Part shown: piece after piece, positions 27,078-34,919 of the stretch
How the letters are laid out: each line of letters begins with the position of its first letter
Numbering within the stretch: position 1 is the stretch's first letter
Assembly: GCA_002428965.1 (NCBI GenBank)
Contig: DIYI01000007.1
Span: forward strand, 37,461 to 101,460
DNA length: 64,000 nt
Direction: 5' to 3'
Origin: Jejuia sp. UBA6058
GTDB lineage: Bacteria; Bacteroidota; Bacteroidia; Flavobacteriales; Flavobacteriaceae
The notes under the pieces: model-generated
Told to the model about the DNA's origin: nothing
The model's input: the letters and a program-made list of their open reading frames with translations, nothing else
Database searches by the model: none
Position numbers and translations under genes: made by a program

Positions 27078-28763
27078 TTATTTCCTATAGAATAGAGTTT
27101 CAAAAGTAGAACTATTTCCAACATTATCTGTAACAATTACCTTTAAATTATTTTTAGTGTCGTTCACAACAGCATCATTAAAATCGTAGGTTAATAATTT
27201 AGTTTTATAATCGTATTCCATTAAAATCCATTTTCCATTTATTGTTGCTCTGTAACTTGAAATACCCGAGACTTTATCATCTATCTTTACTTTCAGAAAA
27301 CGATACTTGCCTAACCATTGGCCTTTTTTAAAGTTTACGGCTACTATACTTGGGTTTTCAGTATCTGAAGCTAATGTATACGTTCCTAAAGTTTTACTGT
27401 AGGTAGTAAGGGTGTCTCCTTGTCTTTTCGTGGACGAATAATAGGGAGTTTTCTTGTACCCTGAAAGTTTAGCTACATATAACTTACTTTTATCCTCTAA
27501 CTTATACTTACTAATATCAAAATCGATTTTAACGCTTTTTTTGAGTGGCATAACATCTTCATGTAAAAAAAGTGTATCACCGTTTACCTTATAATCTAAA
27601 TAAAAGTCTCCGTAAAATGTGTTGGGGAATATATCTACCTTAATATTATCTTCTTTTAAAAAGGTACTTTTATCTGCAGAAATGTAATAATCGGTTATTG
27701 GGCTTTTCTTTGGTTTTATAGATGTGCTTTTTGAGCCTTTAATAGAAATGGTAACCCAAGAAGTATTACTCTTAAAATCGCTTACTTTTATTTTGAAGAC
27801 CAAATACGTACTATCTTCAATTCTTAAAAATCCATTATTACGAACATCCTTGTACAGACTTAAAGGACTGTTTTCAATAAAAAGTTTTTGAACACGTTGT
27901 CTTTTGGTTTTTAGGTGCTTATAGTCTATTAATTGATTGATATGTTTAGTCTCCGAGAATGAGAATCTTTTAAAATCAATTTCAAAATTTTTACTACCAT
28001 TTATGAAACTTTGAATGTTTGATACCCCATTTTTATTAACGGCAAGATCTTGTCTATCCCAGGTGGTAATACCAAAGCCTATTTTTCCAAAAGCTTCAAT
28101 ATTTTCAACGGTATAGTCACCATTTTTAAGAGGGATAAGTCTTAATTGTTGCTTAGTATTTCGATTGTTAATATGTGAATTCTCATCCAAAGGGTAGGCG
28201 AATATTGAAGTAATAGTTGGCAGTTTTGTGTCCTTTACTTCAATTCCAAATAGCATTGGATTAATAGGTCTTTCGGCATTATCCCTAATTTCAAAGTGCA
28301 GGTGAGGACCTCCTGATCCACCTGAATTACCGCTATACGCAACTAGATCATTTTTAAGGACCACTAATTCCTCAGGTTTTGGAAAAAGCTCTATTTCAAA
28401 AGTTTCTTTGATGTATTGTTGTTTTTTGATGTAGGCTTCAATTTCTGGATTAAATTTCTTTAAATGAGCATAAACGGTGGTGTAACCATTTGGATGTATA
28501 ATGTATAGTGCTTTTCCGTAGCCGTAATGCGATATTTTTATGCGGCTTACATAACCTCCTGCACTGGCTTTAACTTTTAAACCTGTTCGCTGCTGGGTTT
28601 TTACATCTATACCTGAATGAAAATGGTTAGAACGTAGCTCCGCAAATGTTCCAGAGAGAATCAAAGGTATTTCCAACGGATCGCCAAAATAATCCTGAGG
28701 ATAGATACTTTGTGAATTAAGAGAAACAGAAAACAGTAAAAAAAGGGCAATAATAATTCGCAT
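27078..28763 (-). CDS. M23 family zinc metallopeptidase
   Basis: A 561-residue secreted protein with a signal peptide at 1-19. The M23 (lysostaphin-type) peptidase domain lies at about 45-165, with the zinc ligands in HSGIDVKT and GGPHLHFEIRD and the structural HPNGYTTVYAHLKKF. The long C-terminal part (about 200-561) is made of beta-sandwich segments rich in Lys and Ser. M23 enzymes cut peptidoglycan cross-bridges or act in divisome regulation. Next to a TonB-dependent receptor the two may be expressed together, but no functional link is known. Confidence 0.92.
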   Translation of the reverse strand: MRIIIALFLLFSVSLNSQSIYPQDYFGDPLEIPLILSGTFAELRSNHFHSGIDVKTQQRTGLKVKASAGGYVSRIKISHYGYGKALYIIHPNGYTTVYAHLKKFNPEIEAYIKKQQYIKETFEIELFPKPEELVVLKNDLVAYSGNSGGSGGPHLHFEIRDNAERPINPMLFGIEVKDTKLPTITSIFAYPLDENSHINNRNTKQQLRLIPLKNGDYTVENIEAFGKIGFGITTWDRQDLAVNKNGVSNIQSFINGSKNFEIDFKRFSFSETKHINQLIDYKHLKTKRQRVQKLFIENSPLSLYKDVRNNGFLRIEDSTYLVFKIKVSDFKSNTSWVTISIKGSKSTSIKPKKSPITDYYISADKSTFLKEDNIKVDIFPNTFYGDFYLDYKVNGDTLFLHEDVMPLKKSVKIDFDISKYKLEDKSKLYVAKLSGYKKTPYYSSTKRQGDTLTTYSKTLGTYTLASDTENPSIVAVNFKKGQWLGKYRFLKVKIDDKVSGISSYRATINGKWILMEYDYKTKLLTYDFNDAVVNDTKNNLKVIVTDNVGNSSTFETLFYRK

Positions 28764-28879
28764 AACTCCGTATTAGGCTAAAATATTAATTTGAACGTAA
28801 TTAGCAAAGAGTAGGTCAAAAATCAAGCCATTTGATAAAACTTAAGTTCGGAATGACTCTAAAATTTATCAAAAAACTA

Positions 28880-28910
28880 TTGCTATTTAGCCTTAGGTAT
28901 GTTAAATTTG
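28880..28910 (+). promoter_or_regulatory. Promoter of the coiled-coil/zapA genes
   Basis: TTG at 28880-28882, a 20-base spacer and TAAATTTG at 28903-28910. This is a full match to the Bacteroidota promoter consensus and lies 30 bases before the start codon. Confidence 0.65.
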
Positions 28911-28940
28911 TTTAATTAGTATTGAATTTTGTAAAAAGGA

Positions 28941-29225
28941 ATGATTGACGCTATTGTTAATTCTTTAGAACAGAAAATTAACAAGGTTCTTGTTAAGTTA
29001 GATCAAACAAAGGCATCTAATTTAAAGCTAAATGAAGAATTGGCACTTGCAAAGCAAGAAATAAGTGCCTACCAAAAGCAAAATGCAAATTGGGAGGAAA
29101 AATATCAGGCTCTTAAAATGGCAAATTCAATGCTTGGTAGTGACGACAATAAAAAAGAAACGAAGCTTAAAATAAATGCATTAATTCGAGAAATAGACCA
29201 TTGTATTGCACAATTATCGGAGTAA
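28941..29225 (+). CDS. Small coiled-coil protein upstream of zapA
   Basis: A 94-residue protein that is almost entirely helical with heptad-like hydrophobic spacing (about residues 6-60). No enzyme motif is visible. It sits 15 bases before zapA and shares its promoter. In size (about 80-95 residues) and coiled-coil nature it resembles ZapB of Proteobacteria, a ZapA partner, but the sequence is not recognisably ZapB. A role in the Z-ring is inference from context. Confidence 0.8.
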   Translation: MIDAIVNSLEQKINKVLVKLDQTKASNLKLNEELALAKQEISAYQKQNANWEEKYQALKMANSMLGSDDNKKETKLKINALIREIDHCIAQLSE

Positions 29226-29240
29226 TGTTATATAATTTTG

Positions 29241-29534
29241 ATGTCAGAAAAGCTTAAAATAAAGCTATCCATAGCTAACCGAGTTTATCCGTTAACTATT
29301 GATGCAAAGCAGGAAGAAGGATTGCGTAAAGCCGCAAAGAGCATTGAAGTTATGATAAAAAGATTTGAGCAGAGTTACTCTGTTAGAGATAAACAAGATG
29401 TATTGGCAATGTGTGCTTTACAGTTTGCATCTCAATTAGAGCAAAAATCAATAGATAAAGAAGTGCGAAATGTGGAGGTAGAGGAAAAGCTAAACGCCAT
29501 TAATAGCTTACTTGATGCCCATTTAAGTGCTTAA
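29241..29534 (+). CDS. zapA: Cell division protein ZapA
   Basis: A 97-residue ZapA. The N-terminal domain (KLKIKLSIANRVYPLTIDAKQEEGLRKAAK) matches the family, and the C-terminal helix (about 55-97) forms the dimer coiled coil. ZapA cross-links FtsZ filaments at midcell. I chose ATG at 29241 over the TTG directly before it. The gene precedes the 6S-like RNA and rny. Confidence 0.92.
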   Translation: MSEKLKIKLSIANRVYPLTIDAKQEEGLRKAAKSIEVMIKRFEQSYSVRDKQDVLAMCALQFASQLEQKSIDKEVRNVEVEEKLNAINSLLDAHLSA

Positions 29535-29561
29535 CGTTCTTTAAAATAAATAAAAGTTACT

Positions 29562-29740
29562 ACCTACATTAGTTATTTTTTTTGATAAACTCAACGTTAA
29601 TTCTTTAAAAAGGGTGAGTTTAAGTTGTAAAAGCAAGCTGCTATTACCTTTGGTATTTTGGGCAGATCCTTGATCAGCTTGTTAGCCCTAAACTTGTTTT
29701 TAAGGAGTTTATACAAAACTTTATACTGGTGTAGGTTTTT
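29562..29740 (+). ncRNA. ssrS: Probable 6S RNA (6S-Flavo type)
   Basis: The interval between zapA and rny has no credible gene but folds into a long interrupted hairpin. The outer stem pairs 29562-29573 with 29725-29736 (12 pairs, two of them G-T). A second stem pairs 29580-29592 with 29705-29718 (13 pairs, one bulged A). After a large unpaired central region, a terminal stem pairs 29634-29640 (CAAGCTG) with 29675-29681 (CAGCTTG). A T-run follows the outer stem at 29736-29741. Size (about 180 bases) and the stem-bubble-hairpin layout are those of 6S RNA, which mimics an open promoter and binds RNA polymerase. Linkage to zapA is also known for 6S RNA in Proteobacteria. The exact ends and the promoter are not resolved. 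Confidence 0.72.
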
Positions 29741-29768
29741 TTATGTATATAAATCAACTAATTTAAAA

Positions 29769-31343
29769 ATGGACAACCCAATTATATTAATTGTAGGAGG
29801 AGTAATTGTAGGGTTAATAATAGGATATATTATTGCCAAATCAATAGAAAAGAGTAATGCATCTAAATTAATTAAATCAGCAAAAAAGGACGCATCATCA
29901 ATACTAAAGGAGGCTAAAAGTGAAGGCGAAAGCATAAAGAAGGATAAGATTCTTCAAGCTAAAGAGAAGTTTATAGAGCTTAAGGCGGAACATGAAAAGG
30001 TGATTTTGTCGCGAGACAAAAAAATGGCTGAGGCTGAAAAACGAACTAGGGATAAAGAATCTCAAATTTCCCAAGAACTTTCTAAAGGAAAAAAACTTAA
30101 CCAAAGTTTAGAAAGTAAAATAAAAGATTACAATCACAGGCTTGATGTTCTGGATAAAAAGCAGTCTGAAATTGAAAGATTGCACAAAAGTCAGGTGCAA
30201 CAGCTTGAAGTAATTTCAAGTTTGTCGGCGGAAGAAGCAAAAGAGCAATTAGTAGAATCTTTAAAAGGGGAAGCAAAAAATGACGCTATGGCGTACATTC
30301 AGGGAGCCCTTGAAGAAGCTAAACTAACCGCAGAACAAGAAGCCAAAAAAGTTATTATTAATACAATTCAGCGTATTGGTACTGAGGAGGCAGTTGATAA
30401 TTGTGTATCTGTATTTAATATAGAATCAGATGATGTTAAAGGTCGTATTATTGGTCGTGAAGGAAGGAATATACGAGCTATTGAATCTGCAACAGGTGTA
30501 GAAATAATTGTTGACGATACACCAGAGGCAATTATATTATCTTGTTTTGATGCTGTTAGAAGGGAAATAGCAAGATTATCACTTCATAAACTGGTTACGG
30601 ATGGGAGAATACACCCAGCGCGAATTGAGGAGATTGTTAGAAAAACTACAAAACAAATTGAGCAAGAAATAATTGAGGTAGGTAAGCGCACGGTTATAGA
30701 CTTAGGAATTCATAATCTACATCCTGAATTGATAAAGACTGTAGGTAGAATGAAATATCGTTCTTCCTACGGACAGAACTTATTACAACACTCTAGGGAA
30801 GTAGCTAAGTTATGTGGTGTGATGGCTGCTGAACTTGGTTTAAACCCAAAACTCGCTAAACGTGCTGGATTGTTACATGATATTGGAAAAGTACCAGATG
30901 CTGAAACCGATATGGAAACACCACATGCCATTTTGGGTATGCAGTGGGCTGAAAAGTATGGCGAAAAAGGAGATGTTTGTAATGCGATAGGGGCGCACCA
31001 CGATGAGATAGAAATGAAATCTCTGTTGGCGCCAATAGTTCAAGTGTGTGATGCTATTTCTGGCGCACGACCAGGAGCACGCCGTCAAGTGTTGGATAGC
31101 TACATACAAAGACTAAAGGATTTAGAAGATATAGCTTTCGGATTTAATGGCGTTAAGAAAGCTTATGCTATACAAGCTGGAAGGGAACTACGTGTTATTG
31201 TTGAAAGTGAAAAAGTGAATGATGAGAAAGCAGCGGAATTATCATTCAATATCTCACAAAAAATACAAACTGACATGACCTACCCTGGTCAGGTGAAAAT
31301 CACTGTTATTAGAGAGACCAGAGCAGTAAATATAGCTAAGTAA
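29769..31343 (+). CDS. rny: Ribonuclease Y
   Basis: A 524-residue endoribonuclease. The start at 29769 gives an N-terminal membrane anchor (residues 4-27); a longer frame would run through the RNA gene upstream. A coiled coil follows (about 30-170), then a KH domain with GRIIGREGRNIRAIE (about 215-275), and an HD domain with LLQHSREVAK, GLLHDIGKV and GAHHDEIE (about 335-430). RNase Y starts mRNA decay at the membrane. The length is typical of the family. Confidence 0.95.
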   Translation: MDNPIILIVGGVIVGLIIGYIIAKSIEKSNASKLIKSAKKDASSILKEAKSEGESIKKDKILQAKEKFIELKAEHEKVILSRDKKMAEAEKRTRDKESQISQELSKGKKLNQSLESKIKDYNHRLDVLDKKQSEIERLHKSQVQQLEVISSLSAEEAKEQLVESLKGEAKNDAMAYIQGALEEAKLTAEQEAKKVIINTIQRIGTEEAVDNCVSVFNIESDDVKGRIIGREGRNIRAIESATGVEIIVDDTPEAIILSCFDAVRREIARLSLHKLVTDGRIHPARIEEIVRKTTKQIEQEIIEVGKRTVIDLGIHNLHPELIKTVGRMKYRSSYGQNLLQHSREVAKLCGVMAAELGLNPKLAKRAGLLHDIGKVPDAETDMETPHAILGMQWAEKYGEKGDVCNAIGAHHDEIEMKSLLAPIVQVCDAISGARPGARRQVLDSYIQRLKDLEDIAFGFNGVKKAYAIQAGRELRVIVESEKVNDEKAAELSFNISQKIQTDMTYPGQVKITVIRETRAVNIAK

Positions 31344-31378
31344 TATTATGTAGCTACTTCAAAAATTTATAATGTATT

Positions 31379-31407
31379 AAAAAATCCAGTATTCACTGGA
31401 TTTTTTA
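31379..31407. terminator. Bidirectional terminator between rny and xerD
   Basis: The inverted repeat AAAATCCAGT/ACTGGATTTT with a 4-base loop is flanked by A and T runs. It can end both the plus-strand rny and the minus-strand xerD, whose stop lies at its right edge. Confidence 0.75.
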
Positions 31408-32301
31408 TTTTCTAGGATGAAACTGTTCCATAACTTTTGATAAATGACTTTTATCTATATGTACATAAATTTCCGTGGTAGTAATACTTTCATGCCCAAG
31501 CATTAATTGAATGGCTCTTAAATCGGCGTTATTTTGTAAAAGATGTGTGGCAAATGAGTGTCTAAAAGTATGTGGTGACACATTTTTTTGCAATCCAATT
31601 TTTTCTACAAGTTGTTTAATTATAGTAAAAATCATAGCGCGGGTAAGTTGTTTTCCTCTTCTATTTAAAAATAAAGTGTCTTCAAAACCAGCTTGAATAT
31701 TGATATGGTTCCTTATTTGCTGTCTATAGATATTAATATATTTCATAGTGCTTGAAACTATTGGAACAAATCGCTGTTTATCACCTTTACCCGTAACTTT
31801 TATAAAACCTTCATCAAAAAACAGATCCGATAATTTTAAGTTAATCAGCTCACTAACGCGTAAACCACATCCATAAAGGGTTTCTAGCATTGCTCTATTG
31901 CGTTCACCTTCAGGTTTACTCAAATCAATTGCGCTAATAATCTGATCTATCTCTTCCTCAGAAAGTGTATCGGGTAGCTTTCTACCAATTTTTGGGGATT
32001 CAATTAAATCAAGAGGATTATCCTTTCTATAATCTTCAAAAACCAAGTAGCTAAAAAAACTACGGAGTCCAGATATTAATCTAGACTGAGATCTTGCATT
32101 CAGGTGTTTTGCTGTTTCATAAATAAATTGTTGAAGGGTTTCTGAAGTAGTAGAAACAGGATTAGAACTAATTTTATTGGTTTCTATATATTTCATCAGT
32201 TTTTGTACATCCAGAACATAGTTATCAATAGAATTTTGTGATAGCCCTCTTTCTATCTTCAGAAATAAAGAATAATCTTTTATAGCATTTTGCCACTTCA
32301 T
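31405..32301 (-). CDS. xerD: Site-specific tyrosine recombinase XerD
   Basis: A 298-residue tyrosine recombinase of standard XerC/D size. The SAM-like N-terminal domain covers residues 1-85. All catalytic residues are visible: Arg in GCGLRVSELINL, Lys in TGKGDKQRFVP, His and Arg in HTFRHSFATHLL, His in LGHESITTTE, and the nucleophile Tyr in EIYVH. With its partner it resolves chromosome dimers at dif; in Bacteroidota it is usually annotated as XerD. Its position near aroQ is common in the family. No dif-like site was seen in the window. Confidence 0.93.
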   Translation of the reverse strand: MKWQNAIKDYSLFLKIERGLSQNSIDNYVLDVQKLMKYIETNKISSNPVSTTSETLQQFIYETAKHLNARSQSRLISGLRSFFSYLVFEDYRKDNPLDLIESPKIGRKLPDTLSEEEIDQIISAIDLSKPEGERNRAMLETLYGCGLRVSELINLKLSDLFFDEGFIKVTGKGDKQRFVPIVSSTMKYINIYRQQIRNHINIQAGFEDTLFLNRRGKQLTRAMIFTIIKQLVEKIGLQKNVSPHTFRHSFATHLLQNNADLRAIQLMLGHESITTTEIYVHIDKSHLSKVMEQFHPRK

Positions 32302-32518
32302 AATAAAGTAAATTTAGGTAAAAATGAGAATATAACGGACATACTTAGTTCTACGTATTTTTTAATGAAAATATTGATAACTTAATTTTTAAGTTATTGA
32401 TAATCAATATAATAATATTTTATTATCGATGAAGCCTTTAACAATCTACCCAATATTTAAATATTGTTATAAATTTTTATCTATTTTTGAATATATCAAA
32501 CTATAAACTTTAAAAATT

Positions 32519-33019
32519 ATGAAAAAATTATTTTTTTTATCAATTATTGCGATTTTCGGAATTTGTCGTGTAAACTCCCAAGGTGATTTTAATGCAGGAA
32601 TTAGTGCAGGTATCCCTATTGGGGATGCTGGTGACTTTGCTACTTTTGCAATTGCTGTAGACTTAGGATATTTGTTTGAAATATCAGATAAGTTTGAAGC
32701 TGGTGGTACAATAGGTTACTCTCATTCGTTTGGAGACGAAATAAGTATTCTTGGTGTTACCGTAAAAACAGAAGATGTACAATTTATTCCTATTGCTGCT
32801 TCAGGTAGATTTGAAGTAGCACCGGATTTTACACTGGGTGCAGATTTAGGTTATGCTTTAGGCGTAAGTGATGGTAATGATGGCGGTTTTTATTATTCAC
32901 CCAGGGCACAATATAGCGTTAGTGAGGCTATTGATATTGTTGCGGCTTACAGGGGTGTAAGTGTTGATGGTGGTAGTTGGGATATAATTACTGCTGGTGT
33001 TGAGTTCGGCATAGATTAA
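32519..33019 (+). CDS. Small outer-membrane beta-barrel protein
   Basis: A 166-residue protein with a signal peptide (1-20, ending VNSQG). It has about eight predicted amphipathic beta-strands with alternating aromatic and small residues (FNAGISAGIPIG, EAGGTIGYSHSF), the layout of OmpA/OmpW-type barrels. The last strand ends in GVEFGID. A single-gene unit, with a strong hairpin downstream. No substrate or partner can be read from the sequence. Confidence 0.82.
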   Translation: MKKLFFLSIIAIFGICRVNSQGDFNAGISAGIPIGDAGDFATFAIAVDLGYLFEISDKFEAGGTIGYSHSFGDEISILGVTVKTEDVQFIPIAASGRFEVAPDFTLGADLGYALGVSDGNDGGFYYSPRAQYSVSEAIDIVAAYRGVSVDGGSWDIITAGVEFGID

Positions 33020-33043
33020 TTAAATTCAACATTTTAATTTACA

Positions 33044-33070
33044 AGAGCTGGTTTTCCAGCTCTTTTTTTT
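33044..33070 (+). terminator. Intrinsic terminator
   Basis: AGAGCTGG and CCAGCTCT flank a TTTT loop and are followed by seven T. It ends the 166-residue beta-barrel gene. Confidence 0.85.
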
Positions 33071-33178
33071 GTAATACACTGTTATTTGGTTTTTTAAGAA
33101 AAATATGACAAAAATCATCTATAGCCTTTCTAATTTTACTTACTTTGCCATCTAATTTATAAACCAAATTATACTTTT

Positions 33179-33781
33179 ATGAAAAAACTATTATTAGCTA
33201 CTTTGATGTTATTTGTATTTGGTAACCTAAGTGCACAATCTGATTCTGGTGATTTTACAATAGCGCCTCAAGTGGGTTTAAATTTATCTAATTACACCAG
33301 TTCAGCAAACCTTAACAACAAAATACGAACTTCATTTAATGCTGGGGTTATAGGAGAATACTATTTTAGTGATAGATGGAGTTTACGAAGTGGACTACTT
33401 TATGATTCAAAGGGTACAGTAGTTACACAATCTGGTCAAGACTTTATTGATAAATTAAATTATATGGCTTTGCAGCTTCATGCAAACTGGCATTTTGGGT
33501 CAAATAGAAATTGGTTCTTAAATTTTGGTCCAACTTTAGGCTTTTTGATTAGTGCTAAAGGCGATGTTCCAGGTGGTGAAATTGATATAAAGGATCAGTT
33601 AGATAGTACTTTTGATGTTGGTTTGGGTATTGGAATAGGATACAAGTTTGATATTTCAAATGATACTCAACTATTTATTCAATATCAGGGTTACAATGGC
33701 TTTATTAGTATCATTGACGCTGATGTCAGTCTGATGAATGCAACTTCTGCGGTAAATTTAGGTGTAATATTTCAACCTTAG
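33179..33781 (+). CDS. Outer-membrane beta-barrel protein, PorT-like family
   Basis: A 200-residue protein with a signal peptide (1-20, ending LSAQS). The PQVGLNLSNYTS start, DRWSLRSGLLYDSKG and final NLGVIFQP strands fit the 'outer membrane beta-barrel / PorT' group of Bacteroidota. It probably forms an eight-stranded barrel. It is distinct from the 166-residue barrel just upstream and is likely transcribed alone, given terminators on both sides. Function unknown. Confidence 0.82.
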   Translation: MKKLLLATLMLFVFGNLSAQSDSGDFTIAPQVGLNLSNYTSSANLNNKIRTSFNAGVIGEYYFSDRWSLRSGLLYDSKGTVVTQSGQDFIDKLNYMALQLHANWHFGSNRNWFLNFGPTLGFLISAKGDVPGGEIDIKDQLDSTFDVGLGIGIGYKFDISNDTQLFIQYQGYNGFISIIDADVSLMNATSAVNLGVIFQP

Positions 33782-33800
33782 TAAACATAGGTATGTATAA

Positions 33801-33830
33801 AAGAAGGAGCTTTTAAGCTCCTTCTTTTTT
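33801..33830 (+). terminator. Intrinsic terminator
   Basis: A perfect 12-base stem AAGAAGGAGCTT/AAGCTCCTTCTT around a 2-base gap is followed by T. It ends the PorT-like gene. Confidence 0.88.
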
Positions 33831-33857
33831 TGTTTTAAAATTGAATATCTTTACCCT

Positions 33858-34277
33858 ATGAAAAAACTAATCATCATAAACGGCCCTAATCTTAATCTTT
33901 TAGGAAAGCGAGAGCCTAATATATATGGAAGTTTAACATTTACAGAATTTTTGGAAGAGGTTAAGACCAAATACAAAAATGTAGATTTGGATTACTATCA
34001 GTCTAATATTGAAGGAGAACTTATTGATAAATTACATGAGGTTGGCTTTGAGTTTGATGGTATTATTTTAAACGCAGCAGCATATACACATACCTCTGTT
34101 GGTATTGGAGATGCCATAAAAGCTATTGAAACACCAGTTATTGAGGTTCATATTTCCAACACTTTTGGTCGTGAAGAATTTAGGCATCAATCTTTTGTTT
34201 CGCCAAATGCAAAGGGCGTTATCTTAGGTTTTGGCTTGCAGAGCTATGAGCTAGCTATTCAAAGTTTTTTAAACTAA
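33858..34277 (+). CDS. aroQ: Type II 3-dehydroquinate dehydratase
   Basis: A 139-residue enzyme of the shikimate pathway that dehydrates 3-dehydroquinate. The lid loop with the catalytic tyrosine is NLLGKREPNIYGS, the active-site asparagine and histidine lie in ILNAAAYTHTSVG and IEVHISN, and the arginine in GREEFRHQS. Length fits the family. It is divergent from xerD across two beta-barrel genes. A small barrel gene follows 8 bases later. Confidence 0.96.
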   Translation: MKKLIIINGPNLNLLGKREPNIYGSLTFTEFLEEVKTKYKNVDLDYYQSNIEGELIDKLHEVGFEFDGIILNAAAYTHTSVGIGDAIKAIETPVIEVHISNTFGREEFRHQSFVSPNAKGVILGFGLQSYELAIQSFLN

Positions 34278-34284
34278 AATTATT

Positions 34285-34770
34285 TTGATAAAGTCTCTTA
34301 CAACTTTATTTCTTTTTGCTTCACTTTTCAGTACTGAACTTGATGCGCAATCAACTAATAGTTTTGGAGTTAAAGGAGGAGCAAACTTTACGTTTTTCAA
34401 AGTTGCTGAGGGCTCATTTGGAGACAACCCTGAAACTGCCACGGGTTTCTACTTTGGGGGATTTATAGATTTTGGTGTAGATAAGAGCCTTTCAATACAA
34501 CCAGAAGTCCTTTATATTGTTTTGAACGATTTTAATTTTATAAATGCTCCAATTTATATGAAATACGAAGTTGGGCAAAACTTAAATTTGCTTGTCGGAC
34601 CTAGCTTAAATTACTTCTTTGACTTTTTCGTAAACAAGTTTAAGGTACGCGGAGACATTGCTACGTCTTTTCAATTTACTGAAAGCTTAGATTTTCATCT
34701 TAAATATACCCTGGGATTTCAAGAAATTACCCCTAACGGACTATTTATTGGATTGAGCTTGAAGCTGTAA
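34285..34770 (+). CDS. Small outer-membrane beta-barrel protein
   Basis: A 161-residue protein starting at TTG 34285, 8 bases after aroQ. The signal peptide (1-21) ends near ELDAQS. Beta-strands such as NSFGVKGGANFTFF and YFGGFIDFGVDKS are followed by a C-terminal strand ending GLSLKL. It resembles porin-family or PorT-type barrels, but with less confidence than the two upstream. Co-transcription with aroQ is likely from the spacing. Confidence 0.77.
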   Translation: MIKSLTTLFLFASLFSTELDAQSTNSFGVKGGANFTFFKVAEGSFGDNPETATGFYFGGFIDFGVDKSLSIQPEVLYIVLNDFNFINAPIYMKYEVGQNLNLLVGPSLNYFFDFFVNKFKVRGDIATSFQFTESLDFHLKYTLGFQEITPNGLFIGLSLKL

Positions 34771-34775
34771 AAACC

Positions 34776-34918
34776 CACCCAGTCTCTCCAAAGGTGAGGA
34801 ATGATTAGGCCAACGAAATAAAAAACATAAGCTTCGAATTTTTCGAAACTTATGTTTTTTAAATTAATATTATTTTCCGTCTGAGTTGTGTTCCTCTCCT
34901 TTGGGAGACTAGGAAGTG
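34776..34918. repeat. Large imperfect inverted repeat with inner terminator, between convergent genes
   Basis: An outer arm at 34776-34801 (CCAGTCTCTCCAAAGGTGAG) matches the reverse complement of 34891-34918 (TCTCCTTTGGGAGACTAGG) at nearly all positions. Between the arms, 34821-34859 forms a second hairpin, AAAAACATAAG-c-TTCGAA/TTCGAA-a-CTTATGTTTTT, with T on one side and A on the other: a bidirectional terminator for the beta-barrel gene and lpdA. The outer arms are too far apart for a simple terminator and look like the ends of a small repeat element. Confidence 0.6.
34821..34859. terminator. Bidirectional terminator
   Basis: Stems of 11 and 6 bases (AAAAACATAAG and TTCGAA with their complements), interrupted by one C/A mismatch, around a 4-base T loop. 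It serves the plus-strand barrel gene and the minus-strand lpdA. Confidence 0.8.
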
Positions 34919-34919
34919 C

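Noticed and set aside
29658..29768. Upstream extension of the rny frame (37 codons).
   Set aside because: It overlaps the paired arms of the 6S-like RNA; the ATG at 29769 gives the usual RNase Y membrane anchor.
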